Assembly (NCBI GenBank): GCA_046046915.1
Contig: JBJOIT010000023.1
Coordinates: 1-47,319, forward strand
Origin: JBEEJZ01 sp046046915
Lineage (GTDB): Bacteria > Pseudomonadota > Gammaproteobacteria > Burkholderiales > Burkholderiaceae_C
Direction: 5' to 3'
Length of the DNA stretch: 47,319 nucleotides
In this document: piece by piece, positions 36,795-44,068 of the stretch
Layout: every line of letters begins with the position of its first letter
Numbering within the stretch: the first letter of the stretch is position 1
Notes under the pieces: generated by a model
Told to the model about the DNA's origin: nothing
Database searches by the model: none
The model's input: the letters and a program-made list of their open reading frames with translations, nothing else
Translations under genes and position numbers: made by a program

Positions 36795-36848
36795 CCTCAT
36801 GAAGGCTCATCATCACGAAGGCCGCGTGCCTGAATAGTGGCCATAAAC

Positions 36849-36880
36849 AAAAAAGCCCTCGTAATAATCATTACGAGGGC
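36849..36880 (-). terminator. Intrinsic terminator of the interrupted tRNA-Val gene
   Basis: On the minus strand an 11-bp stem (GCCCTCGTAAT and ATTACGAGGGC) with a 4-nt loop is followed by six T. It begins 5 nt beyond the CCA end of the tRNA-Val fragment, so it is the original tRNA terminator left behind at the junction. Confidence 0.9.
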
Positions 36881-36885
36881 AATGT

Positions 36886-36932
36886 TGGTAGGCGCGATTG
36901 GACTCGAACCAACGACCCCCACCATGTCAAGG
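36886..36932 (-). tRNA. 3' fragment of tRNA-Val (GAC): integration junction
   Basis: On the minus strand this reads CC, the anticodon loop TTGACAT (anticodon GAC, 36926-36928), the 3' anticodon strand GGTGG, then the variable region, T-arm GTTGG-TTCGAGT-CCAAT, acceptor 3' strand CGCGCCT, A and CCA. Upstream of the anticodon loop the sequence (CAGAGAAAG on plus) no longer matches a tRNA, so the 5' half is missing. This is the 3' end displaced when an element integrated in the gene. The intact tRNA-Val would be expected at the far end of the element and was not found in the window. Confidence 0.85.
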
Positions 36933-37028
36933 CAGAGAAAGCCAATGCAGCACAGTCCAATATCATCCATAATTACATATAAATCAACAACTTACAAGCT
37001 ATACCATCCAACAAAATGTCATAATGTT

Positions 37029-37047
37029 TTTCATACTACTTTCATAC
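37029..37047 (+). repeat. Short direct repeat upstream of the integrase (possible arm sites)
   Basis: TTTCATAC occurs at 37029-37036 and 37040-37047, spaced by one helical turn, in the AT-rich stretch between the tRNA-Val fragment and the integrase start. Integrase arm-binding sites are usually short direct repeats in this position. The assignment is by position only. Confidence 0.35.
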
Positions 37048-37060
37048 CTCTTACGCCTCT

Positions 37061-38263
37061 ATGGCCACTCGCCTCCACTCAGTAAGTTCACGTGCTCGTC
37101 TAAAGCCTCGACGGGACCCCTACTTCGAGCGTTTGAGTGTGGGTCTTCATGTGGGCTACAGGAAGATGCAGGCAGACTCGACAGGCACCTGGAGCATCAG
37201 GCTGCGCGACCCTGACAATGGCAAAGCGGTTGTGACGTCCCTGGGAACGCTGGAGAACTATCCGGATAACGAGCGATTCGACAAAGCGGCAGAAGAGGGC
37301 AGAAGACTACTCAACCACGCCAGCGCTGGAGGTATCACCACAGCAAAAACCATCAAGGATGTTTGCAATGCCTACGTGAAGTTCCTTAGCAGCACAAAAG
37401 GTGAAGCGGCAGCACACGACGCAAGGAGACGTTTCGACCGCTACGTGCTGGACGATGCCCGATTTGCCTCTCTCGAGCTGCAGAAACTGAAGCCTTCACA
37501 CATCAGCGACTGGAGACAACGTCTGACAGACAAGCCGGTTCATCGAGGCTCGGGGCGTGGTGGTAAGGGCAGCAAGGCAACTGACCAGCAACGGTCGGCG
37601 TCAAGTCTGAACCGTGACATGACGCCATTCAGAGCCGCGTTAAACCACTCGTTCGACAATGCATGGGTTACCAATGACTTTGCCTGGAGATCCAAGCTAA
37701 AACCCATCGCTAACGCCGACCGTCAGCGTGCCGGTGGTTACCTGACTAGGGCGCAGCGGCAGCGGCTCATCGATGCCGCCAAGGCTGATGAAACTGGCGT
37801 GGAGATCCTCGCACGTGTACTTTGCGGCTTGCCTATCCGACCTGGCGCATTGGCTAAGCTGAGGGTCAAGAACTTCAACACCTCTCTCAACGAACTGAGC
37901 ATCAAGTTGGATAAGACGGGAGAGCGAAAAATTGTTCTCCCCTCCAGCATGGCTGAACTTTTCAAAGCTGCATGCGCAGACAAGCTCCCGGAAGCATTCA
38001 TTTTCACCAGGGCGGATGGAACGCAGTGGAACAAGGATGCCTGGAAAGGTCCCTTCAAACGAGCGGTCCTAGATGCGGGTCTGAACGAATCAACGGTGAT
38101 GTACTCACTTCGCCATGCTGTGATAACAGACATGGTAGCTGCTGGTGTGGACCTCCTGACCGTTTCCAGGCTTAGCGGCACCAGCATGGCAATGTTGCAG
38201 AAGCACTATGGACACCTGATCCCCAGCGTGGCTGCTGCAGCCATAGCGAGTGTTGCCATTTGA
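37061..38263 (+). CDS. Tyrosine recombinase (integrase)
   Basis: A 400-residue phage-type tyrosine integrase. An N-terminal arm-binding region (about 1-90) is followed by a SAM-like core-binding domain (about 95-215) and the catalytic domain (about 225-390). Visible catalytic residues are Arg260 (LPIRPGAL), Lys near 285, Arg351 with His352 in YSLRH, and the nucleophile Tyr383 in KHYGHL. The first His of the usual HxxR box is Tyr348, as in several phage integrases. It starts 128 bp from the tRNA-Val fragment, the expected position for the enzyme that uses this attachment site. Confidence 0.93.
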   Translation: MATRLHSVSSRARLKPRRDPYFERLSVGLHVGYRKMQADSTGTWSIRLRDPDNGKAVVTSLGTLENYPDNERFDKAAEEGRRLLNHASAGGITTAKTIKDVCNAYVKFLSSTKGEAAAHDARRRFDRYVLDDARFASLELQKLKPSHISDWRQRLTDKPVHRGSGRGGKGSKATDQQRSASSLNRDMTPFRAALNHSFDNAWVTNDFAWRSKLKPIANADRQRAGGYLTRAQRQRLIDAAKADETGVEILARVLCGLPIRPGALAKLRVKNFNTSLNELSIKLDKTGERKIVLPSSMAELFKAACADKLPEAFIFTRADGTQWNKDAWKGPFKRAVLDAGLNESTVMYSLRHAVITDMVAAGVDLLTVSRLSGTSMAMLQKHYGHLIPSVAAAAIASVAI

Positions 38264-38527
38264 ATCCGAGCAGCTTCTTCAACCAGGATCGGACCAGGCT
38301 GCACTGAAACCGTGACGGAATTGCAACATAGAGCCCTCATCGCAATTTATTTAAAAAAATTTTTAACATCACTCTTTCGTTGAAGGCTCAATCTTTTCGT
38401 GAAGGAGGGCTGATTCTGCCCCTCTATCGCCACGCTTAAAGCCTATTCGCAGTGGGTCTGAAATTCCTTACCATGCGTTCGCCTCGCTCGGGATACCCCC
38501 GGGAAGGCGCTTATAAAAAGGAAATCT
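38264..38527 (+). promoter_or_regulatory. AT-rich control region before the alpA-like gene
   Basis: A 264-nt non-coding stretch between the integrase and the AlpA-like gene. It holds an A/T run (38346-38366), two imperfect 14-nt direct repeats of the TTTCGT(T)GAAGG type (38373-38386 and 38392-38405), and a small hairpin with GAGGG/CCCTC arms. A TATAAA lies near 38513, and the GGAAA ribosome binding site precedes 38528. It is a candidate regulatory or replication-origin region; the function is unproven. Confidence 0.4.
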
Positions 38528-39139
38528 ATGTCACGCGACATTGAAGAATTGGCCCGTGAAGCACGCTCGAGAATGTCCCGCTTGCGTTACGAACTGATGT
38601 GGGAAAACGTACGACGATCCGACCCTTACAACGACGGAGCACCTAGCGTCTGCAACATCACCAAGGAACTTCCTCCGATCGTCGTCGGAAACGATAAGCC
38701 GTTTGCGCCGCCACGCCAACGGAGCTCAGCCGTTAAAGTAAAGACAAGCGCCCAAGCCACCTCCACCACTACCTGCGACGGCAGTACCAGCGCAAGCCCG
38801 GACGGTGAAGTTGCAACGCAGGACGATGACGACGGCGGTGGCGATGACCCCGACCCCGACGGTCGACCTCCATCCAAACCAGCCTCATCCCCCTCCTCTC
38901 TCCTTCTTTCCCAATCGAAGACGCCGCTGAGTACTGCACGTCTTCTGCGGCTGGCTCAAGTTCTCGAGGTCTTCCCGGTCAGCAAGTCCACTTGGTGGGC
39001 AGGCGTTAGAACCGGACGCTACCCCCGACCCGTCAGTCTTTCGCCCAGAACTACTGCCTGGCGTGCCTCCGACATCCTTAAGCTGATCCGTTCACTCGAC
39101 GAACAAAGTTTCTACGACATCGATCAGGGGGCCGCATGA
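38528..39139 (+). CDS. AlpA-like transcriptional regulator with long disordered N-terminal part
   Basis: A 203-residue protein. The C-terminal 65 residues match the AlpA/MerR-type winged-helix family: LLRLAQVLEVFPVSKSTWW followed by GRYPRPVSLSPRTTAWRASDI. AlpA proteins activate excision or early genes in P4-like and PICI elements. The first 40 residues are helical and charged. Residues about 60-135 are low complexity with an acidic DDDDGGGDDPDPDG run, so they are probably a flexible linker; typical AlpA proteins are only about 70 residues. The stop overlaps the primase start by 4 nt. Confidence 0.72.
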   Translation: MSRDIEELAREARSRMSRLRYELMWENVRRSDPYNDGAPSVCNITKELPPIVVGNDKPFAPPRQRSSAVKVKTSAQATSTTTCDGSTSASPDGEVATQDDDDGGGDDPDPDGRPPSKPASSPSSLLLSQSKTPLSTARLLRLAQVLEVFPVSKSTWWAGVRTGRYPRPVSLSPRTTAWRASDILKLIRSLDEQSFYDIDQGAA

Positions 39140-40083
39140 GCATTGACTACGACAGCCTCCGTCAGGCGATGCACATCCTGGGCACGCCCCTCATTGACGA
39201 ATTCATAGCCGATGAGTGCATCCACCGCTTCAGCACCAACGGCCGTCGCAACAACCGTGACGGCTGGTATGTGATCCACCTCTACCCGGCCCTCTTTGCA
39301 GTGTTCGGTTGCTGGCGCAGCGGTGGGGCCCACCACTGGAGGCCTGATCCGGCCCTCCGCTCCCGCGGGAACATTCTCCAGGTGTCAACAACTGATGCAC
39401 GCCGCAAGAAGGAATACCTGTTGGCGCAGGCACAAAAGCAGCGCGACCTGTGGGCATTTAATGCGGAAAAGAACAGGAAGCTGGCCGCCCAGTGTGGCCC
39501 TGCTGGAAAGGCGGTACGCCAGTACTTGGACGCCCGGGGCTTGGCCGCATGGGCCATCCCTGCTTGCATCCTCGAGCATCCCGCCCTGCCCTACTGGCAC
39601 CAGAACGAAAGCGGCCAGTGGGTTGAACTGGGATCCTTTCCGGCCATGATCGCTCCCGTCATGCTCAATGGCAAGGTGCTGGCTTACCACCGCACCTACC
39701 TGGGCAAGGGTTGCAAGGCTGCCGTGCCCCAGCCCAAGAAGCTGACCTGTGCCTCTGGCCCCTTGAGTGGAGCAGTCATCACGCTGGCCACCCCGCACAA
39801 GGGCGTTCTGGGCATCGCAGAGGGCATTGAAACCGCGGCGGCTGCCTCGGTCATGTTCGACATGCCTGTGGTGGTGGCATGTGGCACCAGTGCTCTGAGC
39901 ACATTCATCTGGCCCGCCGAAGTTGAGCGCATGGTCATCTTCGCCGACAACGACACCGCAGGGATTCAGGCAGCCAGGAAGTTGGCTGAGCGAGCAAATC
40001 AACACGGCCTTCACTACGAAACGATGAAGCCCAACGTGCCCGGTGCTGACTGGGCTGATATCTGGACCGGAGAACAAGCATGA
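39136..40083 (+). CDS. Toprim-domain primase-like protein
   Basis: A 315-residue protein. The C-terminal half is a Toprim domain with the conserved Glu in AEGIETAAAAS (Glu229/Glu232) and the DxD of FADNDTAG (Asp271/Asp273), as in phage and plasmid primases (DUF7146/Toprim_3 group). The N-terminal 130 residues include HLYPALFAVFGCWRSGGAHHW, a degenerate zinc-binding-like region with only one Cys, and a helical linker. It overlaps the genes on both sides by 4 nt. It probably primes replication of the element with the DUF3987 protein. Confidence 0.85.
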   Translation: MSIDYDSLRQAMHILGTPLIDEFIADECIHRFSTNGRRNNRDGWYVIHLYPALFAVFGCWRSGGAHHWRPDPALRSRGNILQVSTTDARRKKEYLLAQAQKQRDLWAFNAEKNRKLAAQCGPAGKAVRQYLDARGLAAWAIPACILEHPALPYWHQNESGQWVELGSFPAMIAPVMLNGKVLAYHRTYLGKGCKAAVPQPKKLTCASGPLSGAVITLATPHKGVLGIAEGIETAAAASVMFDMPVVVACGTSALSTFIWPAEVERMVIFADNDTAGIQAARKLAERANQHGLHYETMKPNVPGADWADIWTGEQA

Positions 40084-41621
40084 GCAAGAAATTTGAAAAT
40101 CTTAGCGAGATGGGACTGGCTGATTTCCACCGCAACCCTCCCCAGCTTGAACAGTTGGCTCTGCACGGGTTGGTAGGCGATATTGCTAGGGCTGGTGCTG
40201 CCAACTCCGAGGCGAACCCCGCTGCCATTGCCCTCAATATCCTCGCCTACTTGGGTGTCACGGTGGGCCGGGGCGTCTATCTTCGCATTGGTGACACGAT
40301 CCACCACTCGCTAATCTTCGGCCTTCACGTAGGGCGCTCCAGCGTGGCTCGCAAGGGTGATTCCACCGCACTGGTTTTCCGCCTCGCTGATCAGGTTTGC
40401 AAGCGCAATGAATGTCTGGCACCGCAGATTCACCGTGGTGGGCTGTCCACCCGTGAAGGCCTGATCCGCCTGGTCCATGACGCCTACCAGGACGGTAAAG
40501 ACGAGGTCTCGGGTATCAACGACAAGCGCCTTCTGGTCGCCGAGAGTGAGTTTGCCAACGTGCTGCACCAGGGCAAGCGCGAGGGCAACACACTGTCTGC
40601 AGCCTTGCGTGACTGCTGGGATGGCCAGGACCTAAAGCCTGCCACCCGGCACAACCTGATGGGGGCAAGCAATCCGCACATCGGCATCATGGCCGCAATC
40701 ACGCCGTTTGAACTGACGACGATGATTGCAAGCCGCGACCTCACCAACGGCTTCTTCAACCGCTTCTTGGTGATCTATGCAGAACGCCAGCGCCTGGTGT
40801 CCATGCCTACCGGAACACCCGCTGAGGTGGTGGTTGAACTGGTGGATCGTCTCGAAGAGGTCCTGCAGTTCTGCAAGGCCGACCGCTGGTTCGAGCGCGA
40901 CCATACGGAAATGAAGCTTTCCGAGGATGCAAAGCAGTGCTACGACCGGTTGTACTACGGTGAGCTCAACGACGTATCCATGGGCGAGCGCATAGCAGCC
41001 CTGATCCAGCGCCGTGCCCCCATGCTACTGCGCATGGCTATGCTGTTCGCCCTGTGCGACCTCCAGACCACCATCGAGGTGCATCACCTGGAAGCCGCCA
41101 TGGGCTGGATCCGCTTCTCCACAGAGTCAGTGAAATACATCTTCGCCAGCGGTGAAGATGAGGTCAAGGTGGCAGAGACCCAAGCCAATGCCGCGAAGGT
41201 CATGGGCTTCCTACAGACCAAGGGGCCGTCCTCGCGCACCCGCCTCAGCAACCAATGCTTCCACAAGCACAAGGACAAGTTAGAGCTGGACGGGGCTCTG
41301 GATGAACTGCTCGGCTGCAATCCGCCCCGTATCGTGGTGGAGACGGTGACGGGTAAAAATGGTCGCTCCAGCAAGGTGTACCGCCTTGCCAGCGCCAACG
41401 CTGCGAAGTCGGAGAAACTGCTGGCAGTCCAGCAAGAACTTGCTCCGCAAGTCGAGGGCGAAGATTGCGGAATCAGCGAATTCTCGGCCGACGATGAGGA
41501 GTTTCTCCGCTCAGTTCGCCTGACTTCTCAGTGGGCGGAGAACGTAGATTCTGTTGACTCTTCGAGTCTTTCTCATCCTCCGCTGAATCCGCACGAGCTT
41601 GATAATGAAATCGAGGGGTAG
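40080..41621 (+). CDS. DUF3987 helicase-like replication protein
   Basis: A 513-residue member of the DUF3987 group of RecA-like proteins that accompany Toprim primases in satellites and prophages. The expected P-loop position reads LHVGRSSVARKGDST, an RKG(D/T)S-type variant rather than a classical GKS/T Walker A. The Walker B-like LLVAESEF follows about 65 residues later. A helical C-terminal part (about 330-420) and an acidic Ser-rich tail complete it. Together with the upstream Toprim gene it forms a split primase-helicase. The role in unwinding is inferred from family and neighbours. Confidence 0.82.
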   Translation: MSKKFENLSEMGLADFHRNPPQLEQLALHGLVGDIARAGAANSEANPAAIALNILAYLGVTVGRGVYLRIGDTIHHSLIFGLHVGRSSVARKGDSTALVFRLADQVCKRNECLAPQIHRGGLSTREGLIRLVHDAYQDGKDEVSGINDKRLLVAESEFANVLHQGKREGNTLSAALRDCWDGQDLKPATRHNLMGASNPHIGIMAAITPFELTTMIASRDLTNGFFNRFLVIYAERQRLVSMPTGTPAEVVVELVDRLEEVLQFCKADRWFERDHTEMKLSEDAKQCYDRLYYGELNDVSMGERIAALIQRRAPMLLRMAMLFALCDLQTTIEVHHLEAAMGWIRFSTESVKYIFASGEDEVKVAETQANAAKVMGFLQTKGPSSRTRLSNQCFHKHKDKLELDGALDELLGCNPPRIVVETVTGKNGRSSKVYRLASANAAKSEKLLAVQQELAPQVEGEDCGISEFSADDEEFLRSVRLTSQWAENVDSVDSSSLSHPPLNPHELDNEIEG

Positions 41622-41626
41622 GCCCA

Positions 41627-42289
41627 ATGAGTACCAGCAACAAAGCTCTCGTGGACTGGGAACTCGCAGAAAAGCACTACCGGGCCGGCATACTTTCCTT
41701 GCGCCAGATCGCGCAGGAGTGCGGTATCACCGACGGTGCCATCCGCAAACGCGCCAAAAAGGACCTGTGGACACGCAACCTGGCAGAGAAGATCCGCCAA
41801 CGGGCAGCCGACAAGGTACGAAGGGCTGCGGTACGCACTCCCAGTACGCAGCTCACCCCGGCTTGCGAGATAGAGGTTATCGAGCAGAACTCTGACATGC
41901 AGGCGTCAGTAATCCTGTCCCAGCGGCAAGATTTCAAACGGACACGCACCCTGTTTACGAAACTCCTGTGCGAGGTCGCGACAGCCACCGATGAAAAGGA
42001 TGGCTTGCTTAAGATACTGGACATGATTCGCTATCTGGTGGATCGCTCGCTTGAGAACGCCCATGACATGGGTGACATCGCGATGACGAGCAGCCTGCTA
42101 GGTAACATCAGCGCCGACATCAACAAGCTGACCTCCATCACCGTCCGGATCGACAGCGCCAAGAAGCTGACTGAGATGCTGGAACGTCTGGTCCGGATGG
42201 AGCGCGAATCCTTCGGCATCAAGGGGGAGGAGGAAGGCGGCAAGGGTGGCATTGAAGACCTGCTGGCAAAGATCAGCAACCTAGATTAG
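41627..42289 (+). CDS. Terminase-small-subunit-like HTH protein
   Basis: A 220-residue protein. The N-terminal segment DWELAEKHYRAGILSLRQIA, then CGITDGAIRKRAKKDLWTRNL, is the helix-turn-helix typical of phage terminase small subunit-like proteins. A helical oligomerisation region follows, and the C-terminal LERLVRMERESFGI matches that family's end. It starts 5 nt after the DUF3987 gene. In satellites such a protein redirects packaging into helper capsids. No large terminase lies nearby. Another DNA-binding function is possible. Confidence 0.6.
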   Translation: MSTSNKALVDWELAEKHYRAGILSLRQIAQECGITDGAIRKRAKKDLWTRNLAEKIRQRAADKVRRAAVRTPSTQLTPACEIEVIEQNSDMQASVILSQRQDFKRTRTLFTKLLCEVATATDEKDGLLKILDMIRYLVDRSLENAHDMGDIAMTSSLLGNISADINKLTSITVRIDSAKKLTEMLERLVRMERESFGIKGEEEGGKGGIEDLLAKISNLD

Positions 42290-42325
42290 CGCGCTACCGA
42301 ACCCGTATGTCCATTTGCCTCCCGG

Positions 42326-42358
42326 GTTCATCTGAGTCCCAGGCATATCGTTGCGGGG
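42326..42358 (+). pseudogene. Remnant of the 3' end of a lipoprotein gene (copy of 44069-44443)
   Basis: These 33 bases align without gaps to 44406-44438, the last codons of the intact lipoprotein gene (QAYRCG is still encoded), with roughly three quarters of positions identical. The rest of the gene is gone. The similarity continues into the flanking AAGACCGAG stretch and the nuclease pseudogene, so the whole pair was once duplicated. Confidence 0.6.
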
Positions 42359-42391
42359 AATCAAGACCGAGCAAGTAGCAGCATAAAGCAG

Positions 42392-42810
42392 TTATCGCAC
42401 TTTGTGCCTGAAGTCCCACGCATCTACAGAGCTTTTGTCGATCCATAGACCGATACCCCGATCCATCGCCACTTGCCCAGCTTTGGCGTAGGTCACACGA
42501 TTCTCAGGAGGCTGCTCAGCTTCATATTTTTTGTAATGCCACGCCAAACCGGCTTTTTAGCTGCAGGATATTCATATCCTGGCCGTCCAACAAAATCTTG
42601 CCCACCAAGCGACCATACTTGTACAACTTGGCGTAGTCAAAGGTTAGGAACTTTGAAAAAACCTGCTTTACCAAGTGGTCCTTGGATACCTGACCGAACG
42701 CTTGCTAATTCTCCGGAGCATCGATCCCCGCGGGGCGTATCTTGTGCTGAACCTTTTGATCATCCAGAACCGTGACCGTGACTCCATCAGGCACACCCTG
42801 CCGTCAGATA
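42392..42810 (-). pseudogene. Decayed thermonuclease gene (copy of 44514-45011)
   Basis: The minus strand aligns over about 400 nt to the intact nuclease gene at 44514-45011. It is broken by an in-frame TAG where the intact gene has Lys (after APEN, near 42710), and by a 1-nt insertion in the segment for NIRQLQTG. A further small insertion lies near the N-terminal VSDGD region. The signal-peptide part is not recognisable. The stop codon site (TAA at 42392-42394) and C-terminal HKV are still visible. Confidence 0.85.
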
Positions 42811-42941
42811 GTAGTCAAGGTAAACCAGATGGAGCACCCTGAATCCTGGTTGCTGCCGTTGCGCCCGACTTCGATGGATGAATCTGACAGGGTAGGCAGG
42901 TCATCCGCAACCCTCTTCAAACGCCCGTGCTTGAGGTGAGG

Positions 42942-43274
42942 CTACAAGACAGCCTTGCCGTGGAGCCAAGCCTTGAGTTCACCTCTGGCTTGAGTGTCGA
43001 GCTTGGCAAAGGCAAGGATGACCTCGGACATTTCATCATCCGGGCAATAAAGATAAGGCAACGGGACGCCCAGAGCATCAGCCAGCTTGATTGCGGTCTC
43101 TACCGGCGCTTTGTGAACGCCCCCCTCATAACGGCTGATTCGGGCACTGCTGCAACTTTCATCCAGACCGATTAACACCCCCAGCTTCTCCTGAGGTAGG
43201 CCCATTTTTTCGCGTGCCTGCTTTAAACGACGGCCAAATACCGTCGCCAGGGACGGAGTACGTGCACGAGACAT
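42942..43274 (-). CDS. XRE family transcriptional repressor
   Basis: A roughly 110-residue HTH_3 (Cro/CI-type) protein. The helix-turn-helix covers about residues 12-70: FGRRLKQAREKMGLPQEKLG, then ARISRYEGGVHKAP and ALGVPLPYLYC. The C-terminal 35 residues are helical, without a peptidase domain, so it is not LexA-like. The ATG at 43274 is preferred; a GTG at 43298 would place an operator dyad inside the gene. It is divergent from the outer-membrane protein gene, with two matching dyads between, which suggests autorepression and control of that gene. Confidence 0.85.
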   Translation of the reverse strand: MSRARTPSLATVFGRRLKQAREKMGLPQEKLGVLIGLDESCSSARISRYEGGVHKAPVETAIKLADALGVPLPYLYCPDDEMSEVILAFAKLDTQARGELKAWLHGKAVL

Positions 43275-43277
43275 GCC

Positions 43278-43323
43278 TACGATATTCGTAGGACTCACAT
43301 ATACTGTCTTTACGTTTTACGTA
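43278..43323. promoter_or_regulatory. Twin operator dyads between XRE gene and OMP gene
   Basis: Two dyads share the form TACGW-N3-WCGTA: TACGA-TAT-TCGTA at 43278-43290 (extended to CCTACGA...TCGTAGG at 43276-43292) and TACGT-TTT-ACGTA at 43311-43323. Their centres are 33 bp apart, about three helical turns. A TATACT -10-like site (43300-43305) lies between them. This is the layout expected for a repressor binding cooperatively over its own promoter. Confidence 0.65.
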
Positions 43324-43432
43324 GACGGTCAGTGTTTTCGTCGACTTGTATTGCGTCGGAAAGCAACACAAAGAATGCTCACGATCAAGACAGTCAAAGG
43401 ACCAAATTTGTCACACATGAAGGGAATTCAAA

Positions 43433-44029
43433 ATGAAGAAAGTACAGCTCGTCGCCGCCATCGTTACCCTGGCAATTTCTGCATCGAATGCCGCCCTAGC
43501 CCAAGACAGCGGCCTCTTCGTTAGCGTCGGTGTCGGCCGACCAAGCACGCCCATCAGTGATCTGCCAGCAGGGTGGACCAGTGATCAATCGGACATCGCA
43601 TTTGGTATCAAGGGTGGCTACGGCTTTTCTACGTACTTTGGCGTGGAGGTCGGATACCAAAATTTCGGGGACATCAGCCTGAACAAGCCGACAGGGTCGG
43701 TAACAGGCTCCTCGACCATCCATGGAACCGGGTGGATGGTAGGAGGATACGCTTCATACCCTGTCACATCTGACGTGGAAGTTCTGGCCCGAGCGGGCTG
43801 GTGTGAATGGTCTATCAACCAGACATCGCAATTCACCTCGGGCGCAAACACTCAGGTCGACACCTTCAAAGAAACTGGTAACGACACGTACTTTGGTTTG
43901 GGCGCTACATGGAAGTTGAGTACGAGCATGGCCGTCGGATTGAACTGGACTCGCTTTAAAGCGCCCACCAACACCGGCATCTTCGGGGCAACCAACCTTG
44001 TCGATGTCAGTCTGACCCACCGATTCTGA
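43433..44029 (+). CDS. Outer-membrane beta-barrel protein (OmpA-like/opacity type)
   Basis: A 198-residue precursor with a clear signal peptide (cleavage after ALA at about residue 23) and alternating amphipathic strands consistent with an eight-stranded barrel. It ends in Phe (SLTHRF), the BAM recognition signature. Segments such as FGIKGGYGFSTYFGVEVGYQ and FGLGATWKLSTSMAVGLNW are typical of the outer-membrane beta-barrel/OOP family. No OmpA C-terminal peptidoglycan-binding domain is present. GAAGGGA lies upstream of the ATG. It is followed 39 nt later by a lipoprotein gene. The role is unknown; porin, adhesin or phage receptor are options. Confidence 0.82.
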   Translation: MKKVQLVAAIVTLAISASNAALAQDSGLFVSVGVGRPSTPISDLPAGWTSDQSDIAFGIKGGYGFSTYFGVEVGYQNFGDISLNKPTGSVTGSSTIHGTGWMVGGYASYPVTSDVEVLARAGWCEWSINQTSQFTSGANTQVDTFKETGNDTYFGLGATWKLSTSMAVGLNWTRFKAPTNTGIFGATNLVDVSLTHRF

Positions 44030-44068
44030 GTACCGATACGAGTCCCCAACAACACGGGAATCAAGCAC

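Noticed and set aside
37061..38263. Missing first His in the integrase HxxR box (Tyr348) as a sign of inactivity
   Set aside because: Other phage integrases also have YSLRH at this place; Arg260, Arg351 and Tyr383 are all present, so the enzyme is probably active.
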